In this document: positions 8,325-16,565 of the stretch, one piece after another | Layout: the number at the start of each line of letters is the position of its first letter | Numbering within the stretch: the first letter of the stretch is position 1 | NCBI RefSeq assembly: GCF_046546515.1 | Contig: NZ_JBKHKJ010000004.1 | Location: 124,001-188,000 of the forward strand | Reading direction: 5' to 3' | Length of the DNA stretch: 64,000 nt | Source: Parasediminibacterium sp046546515 | GTDB lineage: Bacteria; Bacteroidota; Bacteroidia; Chitinophagales; Chitinophagaceae | Program-made: the position numbers and the translations under genes | Notes under the pieces: model-generated | Seen by the model: the letters and a program-made list of their open reading frames with translations, nothing else | Told to the model about the DNA's origin: nothing | Databases searched by the model: none

Positions 8325-8717
8325 TCATCCCCTTTCTTTCAAAGATACTTTTGGGTAAAAGGACATAAATAATGTAATGATGCTTAGCCCTTGGAGAACA
8401 AATAATGCTGGCTGCTTTACCGGGCATTCACCAAAAAAACAAGTAGTTACTAGTAGATAGTTTCTAAAACTCCATGCCATATTAATGGCAGCGATAAACA
8501 AATTAGCCCGCTTTGCCCATAGCTTAGGGATGGCATATAAAACAATCATAATACAGCATAAAACAATATTGAGTAAGCCTGGCCTGCCAAAGTCAGTGCC
8601 GTTGGCATCCATCCCTTTAATAATAATATATGGGTTTTGCACAATGCTCCAAGGCAAGTAGCAAGTGGCAATAATTAAGATAGCTGTAATAATGCCTATT
8701 AATTGAGAATATTTCAT
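8325..8717 (-). CDS. Small four-helix membrane protein of unknown function
   Basis: 130 residues with four hydrophobic segments (about 8-24, 47-64, 70-87, 105-121). Loops contain NGTDFGRPGLLN and CFFGECPVKQPA. I do not recognise the family. The start ATG at 8717 is followed by a typical short polar N-terminus and a first helix. It is transcribed away from bioB, and its 3' end lies only 16 bp from the end of element A. Confidence 0.7.
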   Translation of the reverse strand: MKYSQLIGIITAILIIATCYLPWSIVQNPYIIIKGMDANGTDFGRPGLLNIVLCCIMIVLYAIPKLWAKRANLFIAAINMAWSFRNYLLVTTCFFGECPVKQPALFVLQGLSIITLFMSFYPKVSLKERG

Positions 8718-8798
8718 GTATAGAGACTATGGTGAATTGAATGATTAAATGATTGGATTGCGTTATTTAAAAGTGTGCTACTATTAAGGTATTATTTT

Positions 8799-8910
8799 GC
8801 CACAAAAACACTTAGTCTCGAAGAATCACCAAGAAGAAAAGAATCCTTTTCTTTCTTTTCTTCTTCTCTTAAATATTTGTGCCTCTTTGCGTCTTCGTGC
8901 CTTTGTGGCT
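8799..8910. repeat. Z-repeat copy 2, upstream of bioB
   Basis: The left arm starts GCCACAAAAACACTTAG and the right arm ends CGTGCCTTTGTGGC, with a purine-rich strand (AAGAAGAAAAG) facing a pyrimidine-rich strand (CTTTTCTTCTTC) in the middle. The whole 112 bp can fold back on itself. It lies between divergent genes, unlike most copies, which lie at gene 3' ends. The rest of the gap 8718-9079 holds only the small palindrome and promoter box annotated separately. Confidence 0.7.
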
Positions 8911-8985
8911 AAATAAACAAAATTGCACCTAAAGCGGTTTCATAATGCTGCAAATGTCGGGATTTAACTTTGCTTACCCAGCTTA

Positions 8986-9008
8986 AAAAAGAAGCGTTAC
9001 TTCTTTCC
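8986..9008. promoter_or_regulatory. Small palindrome upstream of bioB, possible operator
   Basis: AAAGAAG-CGTTA-CTTCTTT (8988-9006) is a perfect 7-bp inverted repeat with a 5-bp spacer, about 33 bp upstream of the promoter-like box for bioB. An operator role is inference only; no known biotin regulator site is recognised in it. Confidence 0.3.
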
Positions 9009-9038
9009 CCCATATTTATTCCGTGATAGTTGTTGCCT

Positions 9039-9046
9039 TATATTTG
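9039..9046 (+). promoter_or_regulatory. Candidate -7 box (TATATTTG) for bioB
   Basis: TATATTTG matches the Bacteroidota -7 consensus TAnnTTTG exactly and lies 33 bp upstream of the bioB ATG. The -33 region upstream (around 9012-9018) is AT-rich but has no clear TTTG, so the assignment is tentative. Confidence 0.4.
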
Positions 9047-9079
9047 TTGCTTTAATTGTTTTAAAAAAGGGTTTAATAT

Positions 9080-10081
9080 ATGGGAAACAGCGATATAAGG
9101 AGCGATTGGTCAGTGGCAGAAATAGCAGCATTGTACAACACGCCATTATTGGAGTTAGTGTTTAAAGCAGCCTCGCTCCATAGGCAATATAATGATACTG
9201 CCGAGGTGCAGGTTTGCACGTTGCTAAGCATTAAAACAGGCGGTTGCAGCGAGGATTGTGCCTATTGCCCGCAAGCCGCAAGGTATAGCACCGACGTAGA
9301 TGTGCAGGCTTTGATGAAAAAAGAAGAAGTGCTGGAATATGCACAAAAGGCAAAGGATGCAGGGAGTACCCGCTTTTGCATGGGCGCTGCCTGGAGGGAA
9401 GTAAGGGACAATCGGGATTTTGATCGTGTACTAGACATGGTAAAAGGCGTAAATGAAATGGGCATGGAGGTATGCTGCACCCTAGGTATGCTTACGGAAA
9501 CACAAGCCGAAAAACTAGCAGAAGCTGGCCTGTATGCCTACAACCACAACCTTGATACAAGCAAAGAACATTACAGCGAGATTATAACCACCCGCACTTA
9601 CGACGACCGTTTAGAAACATTAGAGAATGTACGGAAGGCTGGCGTAAGTGTTTGCTGCGGAGGCATTATTGGCCTAGGCGAAACACATGACGACCGCATT
9701 AAAATGCTGCATACCTTAGCCACAATGCCCGTGCATCCTGAAAGCGTACCTATCAATGCGCTTGTGCCTATCAAAGGCACGCCATTGGCAGAGAACAAGA
9801 AGGTAGATATTTGGGACATGGTAAGGATGATAGCTACCGCAAGGGTGCTAATGCCAGCCACCATGGTACGGCTTAGCGCAGGCCGCACAGACATGAGCGT
9901 TGCTGAGCAGGCTTTGTGCTTTATGGCAGGTGCCAACTCTATTTTTGCTGGCGACAAGCTGCTGACTACGCCAAACCCAAGTTTTGATGAAGACAATGCT
10001 ATGTTCCAACTACTAGGCCTGCAACCCCGAAAAGCATTCAAAGATGAAAAAGCTTATTTACGGGAAATGGTAGAAGCGTAA
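9080..10081 (+). CDS. bioB: Biotin synthase
   Basis: 333 residues, the normal length for this radical-SAM enzyme, which inserts sulfur into dethiobiotin. The radical-SAM cluster motif is GGCSEDCAYCPQ with Cys56, Cys60 and Cys63. Other family motifs are GSTRFCMGAAWREVRDNRDF, EVCCTLGML, YNHNLDTSKEHY (binding of dethiobiotin) and VRLSAGRTDMS with the Arg that holds the 2Fe-2S cluster. It stands alone; no other bio genes are near. A perfect palindrome at 10168-10191 may end its transcript. Confidence 0.97.
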   Translation: MGNSDIRSDWSVAEIAALYNTPLLELVFKAASLHRQYNDTAEVQVCTLLSIKTGGCSEDCAYCPQAARYSTDVDVQALMKKEEVLEYAQKAKDAGSTRFCMGAAWREVRDNRDFDRVLDMVKGVNEMGMEVCCTLGMLTETQAEKLAEAGLYAYNHNLDTSKEHYSEIITTRTYDDRLETLENVRKAGVSVCCGGIIGLGETHDDRIKMLHTLATMPVHPESVPINALVPIKGTPLAENKKVDIWDMVRMIATARVLMPATMVRLSAGRTDMSVAEQALCFMAGANSIFAGDKLLTTPNPSFDEDNAMFQLLGLQPRKAFKDEKAYLREMVEA

Positions 10082-10167
10082 GGTTTATTTTAATTTTTTG
10101 AATTTTAAATTAAGTAGCTATAAGGGCGTATTGCATATTCTCTGTTGCATGGGATACCTTCTTTCAT

Positions 10168-10191
10168 AGGGGCAGAAAATTTTCTGCCCCT
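10168..10191 (+). terminator. Perfect 24-bp palindrome downstream of bioB
   Basis: AGGGGCAGAAAA is followed directly by its exact complement TTTTCTGCCCCT. It lies 86 bp after the bioB stop. The GC-rich outer stem could stop or protect the transcript, but no long T tract follows, so it is a possible rather than certain terminator. Confidence 0.45.
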
Positions 10192-10345
10192 CATTAGTTA
10201 ATTCTATATCCTTAAATTTAGCCCAAAGAAAACAAACTATACTCTACAGAAAATGGCTTGCTAAAATCATCCTAATAAAAGCCTTTCAGGCTAATGGCTT
10301 CTATCATTAAAATCATGCTAATCATTTAATCAATGGTATAACCCC

Positions 10346-10735
10346 ATGAAACAAAAACTCACTTACCTCAGTTTATTTATTTTTTGTGTTTGGTTGGCAC
10401 TAGCTACCCGTAGCCATCACGAATGGTTCCCGCATATAGTGGTGGTTTATGGCGGCGATATTATCTGGGCTGGCATGTTCGTATTTTTCCTGCGTATATT
10501 TTTCCCAAAGGCAACACTTTGGAAACTAGCCCTTGTTAATTATGCACTAGGCGTGGCCGATGAATTTTCGCAATTAAACCATAGCAGTTTGATGGTGTAC
10601 ATACGCTCTAATTATTATGGGCGGTTGATGTTTGGTGTAGGTTTTTTGTGGAGCGATATTGTATGCTATGCCATTGGCACTTTAATAGGCTGGGCAATAG
10701 TAGCAATACTAGAAAAATACATATTCAGATTTTGA
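10346..10735 (+). CDS. DUF2809 family membrane protein
   Basis: 129 residues with four predicted membrane helices. Conserved DUF2809 features are visible: an early aromatic and charged RSHHEWFPH segment, GDIIWAGMFVFFLRIFFP, ADEFSQLNHSSLMVYIRS and GRLMFGVGFLWSDIVCYAIG. The function of this family is unknown. It is a single gene in the same direction as bioB, and a perfect hairpin starts right after its stop codon. Confidence 0.85.
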   Translation: MKQKLTYLSLFIFCVWLALATRSHHEWFPHIVVVYGGDIIWAGMFVFFLRIFFPKATLWKLALVNYALGVADEFSQLNHSSLMVYIRSNYYGRLMFGVGFLWSDIVCYAIGTLIGWAIVAILEKYIFRF

Positions 10736-10762
10736 TTTGGCAACTTTTGGAAAGTTGCCAAA
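10736..10762 (+). terminator. Perfect 12-bp hairpin immediately after the DUF2809 gene
   Basis: TTTGGCAACTTT, a TGG loop, then AAAGTTGCCAAA: every base pairs. It starts the base after the TGA stop. There is no U tract, so it may act as a 3' RNA stabiliser or a weak terminator. Confidence 0.5.
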
Positions 10763-11191
10763 TCTACCAGTGCAAGCGAAAAATATTTATGCACCCACTT
10801 TATAGGCTATGCTGTCTTGTCGGTCAATTTGCTGTATATTAGGGTGTTATATTAAACAAAATGTAGTTTTCCTTTTGTTATTTTAATATAGTGCTAAGCA
10901 GCATTTTAGAAAGTTATTGGCTCAAATACTATGTACAATACAAATATGGGCATCGTTGTTGCCAAAAAACAGAAATCACATTTTTACTAAAAACCCCTGC
11001 GATCAATATGCGATAATGAATTCTTACATCCAAATTCCCAACTGAAAATATACCCCGCCAAATATTTCAGTTTTTAGTGTTGTTATGCGGTTTATATGCT
11101 TATGCTTAATTTTACTTGTCCAAAGAGAAATTGATTTAAAAAGCATAAACTGTATTTACAAATCAATTCATTCTTGTAAACTTCCCCATCA
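10763..11191. other. Intergenic gap with a lone element A-like end
   Basis: No gene is seen in these 429 bp. At 10775-10796 the sequence AAGCGAAAAATATTTATGCACCC closely resembles the right terminus of element A (AAGCGAAAAAGTTTTATGCACCC at 24679-24701), but no matching body or left end is present. It may be a remnant. The rest is AT-rich with no clear signal. Confidence 0.5.
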
Positions 11192-11584
11192 ATGAGTTTA
11201 TTAAAAAAACTGTTTTTTTTATCGCCTAGCCCCGAAGCCTGCTTCCAATTGGCTTTTGAAGCAGAAACAAAAAATAGCAATTACGGAAAAGCGGCCAAGC
11301 TATACGAAAAAGCAGCAAAAAAAGGCTTGGCAAAAGCACAGTTTTACTGTGGCTATATGTACATAAAAGGCAGGGGCGTGAAAAGGGATTATGAAAAAGC
11401 ATTTTCATTAGTGCGTGAAGCTGCGTTGCAAAACCATCCTCAAGCCCAATACCTACTGGCACAAATGTACTATAGCGGCGAGGGTATAGAAAAAAATACA
11501 GCTTTAGGCGATGAATGGATAGCTAAATACAAAGAACACAACCTGCCCGAGGGAAGGTTAATACTTAGTTTTCACAATTTTTAA
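11192..11584 (+). CDS. Sel1-like repeat protein
   Basis: 130 residues made largely of two to three Sel1-like (TPR-type) helical hairpins of about 36 residues. Repeat signatures are AAKLYEKAAKKGLAKAQFYC and GYMYIKGRGVKRDYEKAFSL, then AALQNHPQAQYLLAQMYYSG and EGIEKNT. Such repeats usually mediate protein-protein contacts. There is no obvious signal peptide. It is a single gene, convergent with the ATP-grasp gene at 11780. Confidence 0.85.
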   Translation: MSLLKKLFFLSPSPEACFQLAFEAETKNSNYGKAAKLYEKAAKKGLAKAQFYCGYMYIKGRGVKRDYEKAFSLVREAALQNHPQAQYLLAQMYYSGEGIEKNTALGDEWIAKYKEHNLPEGRLILSFHNF

Positions 11585-11638
11585 TGGGCATCTACCGAAA
11601 AGACATGTTGCTACTCAGGTGCAAGTTTGGTTAATCTA

Positions 11639-11770
11639 CCACGAAGGCACGAAGACACAAAGAAGCACAAAGTTTTAAGTAAAGAAAAGAGAAAAGAAGA
11701 AAAAAATGTTATCAATGCCTTTTAACTTTCATTTCCTTAATACTTCTTCGTGTTTTTGTGCCTTTGTGGC
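11639..11770. repeat. Z-repeat copy 3, between convergent genes
   Basis: CCACGAAGGCACGAAGACAC on the left is answered by CTTCGTGTTTTTGTGCC and CTTTGTGGC on the right, with a purine-rich AAAGAAAAGAGAAAAGAAG stretch between. The flank GCAAGTTTGGTTAAT just before it (11621-11635) recurs before copy 5 (16400-16414), so the repeated unit extends beyond the hairpin. Confidence 0.75.
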
Positions 11771-11779
11771 TAAAAACTA

Positions 11780-12910
11780 TTAATGCAATAAGTCGAAAAT
11801 CATTTTCCTCATCACCCTTCCAAAATAACGGGTATCGTATAACGGAATAAATTTCCAATAGCCTTTGTAATTGAATATCCACTTCAATATACCCTTAAAA
11901 TCTTTCATTTTAAAGCAGCGGCGCATGTCCCGGTCAAAAAGGGCAATTTCTACTACCTTTTCCTTTTCTTTTGCAGTAGTTGCTTTTGTTGTTTTTACCC
12001 CGGATGAAATTTCACGCAGGCCATCAATAAAGCTGTCGTTTGTAAACCTGCTGTACGGCATCCACGAATTGGTGCGGGCATCTACTTCTATCAGGTAATA
12101 AGTATCCCTTTCTTTATGGTAGATATAGCCAATGCTCGCAAAACTGTTTAGCCCTGTTTTTTTGCCTAGCTCCCTCAGCAATTCTTCTATTTTATGGTTG
12201 CGCACATAAAACCGCTTGGTGGTAAAGGAGAATTCATTGTACATATAGGCGGCCACTTTTGCGCATTGATAGCGTATCAGCTCACCATTTTCAAACAAGG
12301 CTTCCACGCCAATGTCTTCGCCCGTAATAAACTCTTGTATCACAATATTTTTGGTATCGTGCAGTTCATTTAGCTTTTCTTCTAGTTCTTCTGGCGCATT
12401 GCATTTTCGTATGCCAGTGCCAGAAAAGCTAAAATCTACTTTCAGCAGCACAGGAAAGTTTAGCTTCTTGCTTACTGTTGCAAAATTGCTCTCCTCCACA
12501 TAGTTAATATATCTTGGGGTTGCAATATTGTGTTTTTCAAATACGCGGCTCATCCCTATTTTAGAGGAGAGCATCTCCCGGTTTTCTATTTTGTTGATGG
12601 GCATTACCTTGGCAAAAAGTGCCTCTTCGTCCCCAATAGTTTCATTAATTAGCTGTATGGTTACATCGTCAAGCAGCATTATCTTATTATAGCTATCCCC
12701 TTTTTCTTTTACCAAGGAAATAAATTCCTTGGCAAACACCTCTTTTTCTTTACTTGCATCTATCCATTCGTCATGATACCTGTTCGATTTTAACCAGCTT
12801 GTTTCGCAGCAGTAAATAACCACTTTTTGGCCAGCCTTTTTAAACATGAAAGGTATTTCACCAGGGCTATCGAAAAAATCTGAATAAGAAACGAGTAAAG
12901 TAGTGTACAT
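11780..12910 (-). CDS. ATP-grasp domain protein
   Basis: 376 residues. A central ATP-grasp fold is suggested by FPVLLKVDFSFSGTGI (Lys and glycine-rich loop near residues 152-167), IVIQEFITGEDIGVEAL and YLIEVDARTNSW (metal-binding acidic residues near the end of the fold). Enzymes of this class join a carboxylate to an amine or thiol using ATP. The substrate cannot be told from sequence. It diverges from the polysaccharide flippase gene at 13086, so a role in a surface-polysaccharide or peptide modification is possible but unproven. Confidence 0.8.
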   Translation of the reverse strand: MYTTLLVSYSDFFDSPGEIPFMFKKAGQKVVIYCCETSWLKSNRYHDEWIDASKEKEVFAKEFISLVKEKGDSYNKIMLLDDVTIQLINETIGDEEALFAKVMPINKIENREMLSSKIGMSRVFEKHNIATPRYINYVEESNFATVSKKLNFPVLLKVDFSFSGTGIRKCNAPEELEEKLNELHDTKNIVIQEFITGEDIGVEALFENGELIRYQCAKVAAYMYNEFSFTTKRFYVRNHKIEELLRELGKKTGLNSFASIGYIYHKERDTYYLIEVDARTNSWMPYSRFTNDSFIDGLREISSGVKTTKATTAKEKEKVVEIALFDRDMRRCFKMKDFKGILKWIFNYKGYWKFIPLYDTRYFGRVMRKMIFDLLH

Positions 12911-13085
12911 AATCTTCCTTGAACTAGTTAATTAAATTAAATATGCCACGACAAAAAGGCGTATTTCCAGGTTTATTTGTATTTTGTATTAATAAGCAAG
13001 AATATGATTTTATCTTTAACCGATTACTTATTATTGCATACTTTTTTTGCCAAGCTTAATTATTAGCGAAATAAAAATAAACCCC

Positions 13086-14429
13086 ATGCCTGCTTTTAAA
13101 TTTTCTTTCCTCCGCAGCAAACACTTCTTGGCCCTTGCAGGTAATGGGGTAATTTCTATTTTTAGCGTTGTGAACATGGCATTGATTTACCGCTCGCTCG
13201 ATAAAGTGCAAGTAGGTACCTGGTTTTTCTTTTTAACTGTCCTAGGCTTGGCAGATGCCATTAGGAACGGTTTTTTATCTACAGCCACGGTAAAGTTTTA
13301 TGCAGGAACCAAGCCTCAACGGGCAAAAGAAGTATTAGGTTCCGTATGGTTTCTGGCTTTGTCGCTTACTTCCTTGTGTGTGTTAATCGATATTGGGCTA
13401 ATGCCGTTTGCTGCCTATATACACAACCCCGGTGCATTAGAAGCCATCCATTGGTTTGGGGTTACTTTCTTGAGCTCCCTGCCCTACACCATTACCTTTT
13501 GGATTTTGGTTGCCGAGGAACGTTATATCCCCATCCTTTGGCTAAGGATGATCAATAGCGGGTCTATGATTTTGATTGTTATTGTGCTAATGATTATGGG
13601 CAAAATGTCCCTTCACTATCTATTGTTATTTAATTTCCTCACCAATTGCCTTACCAGTGCGGCTTGTTTTATTGCTAGGTTCACGCATAGCCGTGCCTTT
13701 TTTAAACGCTCCAAGGCATGTATTATTGAACTGGCCAATTTTGGCAAATTTAGCTTGGCCACCAATCTTAGCTCTAACTTGCTGAGCAGTGCAGATACAT
13801 TCATTATCAATATTTTTCTAGGTCCTGGGGCAGTGGCGGTATATAATTTGCCTTTGAGGCTAATGGAAATAGTGGAAATCCCATTGAGAAGCTTTATAGG
13901 AACGGGAATGTCGGCCATGGCAGCAGGCTACAACAGGAACGAAATGAGCCATGTGGCCTATATTTTCAAGAAATATTCAGGGATGCTCACCTGGGTTTTT
14001 ATCCCTTTGGCCATTGGTGCTTTTTTCTTTGCCGATTTTGCCATTAGCTTATTAGGGGGGGGCAAATACAAACATACAGAAGCACCCAATATTTATAGGT
14101 TGTTTATGATAATGGCTATTTTTTATCCTATCGACCGCTTCAACGGCGTTACATTAGATATAATACACTTGCCAAAAGTAAATTTTTACAAGGTATTGGT
14201 AATGCTTGCCGTTTGTATTTCTACAGATTTAATTGGCGTAAGCATATTCAAAAATATTTATGGGGTAGCTTTTGCATCGCCTTTCACGTTGCTTGCTGGC
14301 ATATTAGTGGGTTCTTTTGCCTTGAGGAAGCATATTGATTATTCTTTCCGGGGGGTGTTCATAAGCGGGTTTAAGGAATGCGTGGCCCTATACCACGAAA
14401 AAATTGGCTGGCGGTTTAAAAAGCATTGA
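13086..14429 (+). CDS. Wzx-type polysaccharide/lipid flippase family protein
   Basis: 447 residues from ATG 13086; the frame is open to a TTG at 13047, but the extra 13 residues are polar and unlikely. It has about 12 membrane helices. The pattern LAGNGVISIFSVVNMALIYRS at the N-terminus and GKFSLATNLSSNLLSSADTF in the middle resemble polysaccharide biosynthesis/MATE-like flippases, which move lipid-linked oligosaccharides across the inner membrane. It is an isolated gene and not inside a glycosyltransferase cluster. Confidence 0.8.
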   Translation: MPAFKFSFLRSKHFLALAGNGVISIFSVVNMALIYRSLDKVQVGTWFFFLTVLGLADAIRNGFLSTATVKFYAGTKPQRAKEVLGSVWFLALSLTSLCVLIDIGLMPFAAYIHNPGALEAIHWFGVTFLSSLPYTITFWILVAEERYIPILWLRMINSGSMILIVIVLMIMGKMSLHYLLLFNFLTNCLTSAACFIARFTHSRAFFKRSKACIIELANFGKFSLATNLSSNLLSSADTFIINIFLGPGAVAVYNLPLRLMEIVEIPLRSFIGTGMSAMAAGYNRNEMSHVAYIFKKYSGMLTWVFIPLAIGAFFFADFAISLLGGGKYKHTEAPNIYRLFMIMAIFYPIDRFNGVTLDIIHLPKVNFYKVLVMLAVCISTDLIGVSIFKNIYGVAFASPFTLLAGILVGSFALRKHIDYSFRGVFISGFKECVALYHEKIGWRFKKH

Positions 14430-14448
14430 AAATGCTTTGATATTATTT

Positions 14449-14587
14449 CGCCTCGAAGGCACAAAGACTCATAGTAACTGTTAAGAAATAAAGGAGAAGC
14501 AAAGAAAAAAGAAGATGATTTATGTTAGGAATTACTGTTGCCCTTCTTTTTCTTTATGCATCTTCGTTTTTTTGTGCCTGCGTGGCA
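14449..14587. repeat. Z-repeat copy 4
   Basis: CGCCTCGAAGGCACAAAGAC at the left and GTGCCTGCGTGGC at the right, with a purine-rich left half (AAAGGAGAAGCAAAG) and a pyrimidine-rich right half. It starts 20 bp after the flippase stop codon. This copy is more diverged than the others. Confidence 0.65.
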
Positions 14588-14671
14588 TGCAGTAACAAAT
14601 GCTGCCAATCCAATACTTGAAACTTGCAAGCATTTCATTAACTTTGCCGCCTTTATTAAAATAGGAAGGAT

Positions 14672-15094
14672 ATGCCAGTAATAGAATTAGCAAGGATACA
14701 CGGCGATTATGGCTTTGAAGCAAAAGACCAAAATGGCCATTCTGTAAGGATGGACAGCAGCCCCGAGAGCGGCGGTCAAAACTTTGGCGTACGCCCGATG
14801 CAAATGCTGCTCATGGGCTTGGGGGGGTGCAGTGCTATTGACGTAATCATGATTTTGAAAAAACAACGCCAAACCGTGCGTGATTATAAAATGGTGATTA
14901 AAGGCGAAAGGGAAGCAGGCAAAGAACCTTCGCTATGGCAAAACATAACCATAGAATTTCATATTTATGGTGAGGTTGATGAGGACAAGGCCAAGAAAGC
15001 AGTTGATTTGTCAATTAATAAATATTGCTCTGTAGCCGCTACTTTAATAGGCTCCGGGACAACGATTACCACAGAAACATTTGTACACGCCTAG
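14672..15094 (+). CDS. OsmC family protein
   Basis: 140 residues with the OsmC/Ohr fold. The two conserved cysteines lie in GLGGCSAIDV and NKYCSVAATL, the redox pair that reduces organic hydroperoxides in characterised members. The arrangement RPMQMLLMGLGGC, followed later by KAVDLSINKYC, fits the YhfA-like/OsmC branch rather than true Ohr. It probably protects against oxidative stress in the cytoplasm. It precedes metZ on the same strand, separated by a repeat-rich spacer. Confidence 0.88.
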   Translation: MPVIELARIHGDYGFEAKDQNGHSVRMDSSPESGGQNFGVRPMQMLLMGLGGCSAIDVIMILKKQRQTVRDYKMVIKGEREAGKEPSLWQNITIEFHIYGEVDEDKAKKAVDLSINKYCSVAATLIGSGTTITTETFVHA

Positions 15095-15215
15095 TCATAA
15101 GTCGTAAGTCATAAGTGTTAAATAAGGCAAGAAAAAAGTACAACTTCATTTTTCCTTATTCTCCTCTTTCCTCTTTTGACTTACGACTTACAACTTACAA
15201 CTTACGACTTAGAAG
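15095..15215. repeat. Inverted TAAGTCGTAAGTCATAAG repeats between the osmC-like gene and metZ
   Basis: The spacer opens with TCATAAGTCGTAAGTCATAA and closes with TTACGACTTACAACTTACAA and similar phrases, so its two ends are inverted copies around a pyrimidine-rich centre. It is another example of the short-phrase filler seen in the pnt spacers, with a different phrase. Confidence 0.7.
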
Positions 15216-16379
15216 ATGCATAAACAAACACAAGCCATACGCATACAATCGGCACAATCTTCAGAAAAGGAGCATTCAACGCCGCTTTTTTTAACCAGCA
15301 GTTTTACTTTCGATTCTGCCGAGGACATGCGTGCCGCTTTTGCCGATGAAACAGACGATAATATTTATAGCCGATACAGCAACCCCACGGTAGATGAATT
15401 TGTGGCTAAAATGTGTATGTTAGAAGGTGCAGAAGCAGGTTTTGCTACTGCATCGGGCATGGCTGCCGTATTCAATTCCATTTTTGCATTACTGAAAACA
15501 GGCGACCATTTAATTTGTTGCAGTTCTGTTTTTGGCAGCACCTATGCCTTGGCTACCAAGTTTTTGCCACGCTATGGCATAGAATGCACTTTGGTAAAAG
15601 CCAACAACCCAACAGAATGGGAAGCGGCTGTAAGGCCAAACACCAAGATGATTTACTTGGAAACGCCTACCAACCCCCAATTAGAAATAATTGACTTGGA
15701 ATGGGCAGGGGCTTTTTGCAAAAAACACAACCTGATATTTAATGTGGACAATTGCTTTGCATCGCCTGTGTTGCAGAACCCTATTGCTTTCGGGGCAGAC
15801 ATTGTAAGCCATAGTGCTACCAAGTGGATTGACGGACAAGGCCGTGTTTTGGGTGGGGTAGTGGTAGGCAGGGCCGATTTAATAAAAGAAATTTATCTGT
15901 TTTGCCGCAATACCGGCCCTAGCATGAGCCCATTCAACGCTTGGGTACTAAGCAAAAGCCTGGAAACATTGGATGTAAGGATGGAAAGGCATTGCAACAA
16001 TGCGCTTGCCATAGCAACAGCATTAGAAAAAAACGAAAAGATAAGCTGGGTAAAATACCCGCACCTGCCTTCGCACCCAGAATATGCAACAGCCATTAAG
16101 CAAATGAGCAAAGGCGGTGGCATATTGTGTTTTGAACTGAAAGGCGGCATAGAAAGCGGCCGCAAATTCTTAGATGCTTTGGAGCTGTTGTCCATGACAC
16201 CAAACCTTGGCGACACCCGTAGCATAGCCTCACACCCCGCAAGTACCACCCACTCTAAATTGACAGAAGAAGAACGTTTATCTGTTGGCATCACGCCGGG
16301 TTTGATAAGGATTTCTGCTGGTTTGGAAAATGTACAGGATATTTTGAATGATATAGAACAGGCTTTGGCAAAGAGTTAA
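15216..16379 (+). CDS. metZ: O-succinylhomoserine sulfhydrylase (MetZ-like, PLP-dependent)
   Basis: 387 residues, a Cys/Met metabolism PLP enzyme. The PLP lysine is K203 in SHSATKWIDGQGRVLGG; the DGQGR sequence after the lysine favours MetZ over MetB or MetC. Other family motifs are YSRYSNPTVDEF near residue 48, ATASGMAAVF, YLETPTNPQLEI and LGDTRSIASHPASTTHS. It would make homocysteine from O-succinylhomoserine and sulfide. O-acetylhomoserine as substrate cannot be excluded. No other met genes adjoin it. Confidence 0.9.
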   Translation: MHKQTQAIRIQSAQSSEKEHSTPLFLTSSFTFDSAEDMRAAFADETDDNIYSRYSNPTVDEFVAKMCMLEGAEAGFATASGMAAVFNSIFALLKTGDHLICCSSVFGSTYALATKFLPRYGIECTLVKANNPTEWEAAVRPNTKMIYLETPTNPQLEIIDLEWAGAFCKKHNLIFNVDNCFASPVLQNPIAFGADIVSHSATKWIDGQGRVLGGVVVGRADLIKEIYLFCRNTGPSMSPFNAWVLSKSLETLDVRMERHCNNALAIATALEKNEKISWVKYPHLPSHPEYATAIKQMSKGGGILCFELKGGIESGRKFLDALELLSMTPNLGDTRSIASHPASTTHSKLTEEERLSVGITPGLIRISAGLENVQDILNDIEQALAKS

Positions 16380-16398
16380 AATATTAATACTAATCAAA

Positions 16399-16540
16399 TG
16401 CAAGTTTGGTTAATTTGCCACTAAGGCACGAAGATTCAAAGAGGCACAAAATTTTTAAGGGAATATGAAATGCTTTGCATTTCATATTCCCTTCTTTCTT
16501 TTCCTTAGTGCTACTTTGAGTCTTCGTGTCTTTGTGGCTA
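16399..16540. repeat. Z-repeat copy 5 with a perfect 17-bp central hairpin
   Basis: It begins with the flank TGCAAGTTTGGTTAAT also seen before copy 3, then GCCACTAAGGCACGAAG; it ends CTTCGTGTCTTTGTGGC. At its centre AAGGGAATATGAAATGC (16457-16473), loop TTT, and the exact complement (16477-16493) form a perfect stem. It lies between the convergent metZ and esterase genes, where it may serve as a two-way terminator. Confidence 0.8.
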
Positions 16541-16565
16541 TCTCATTCATTCCCGAAAAGCAATG

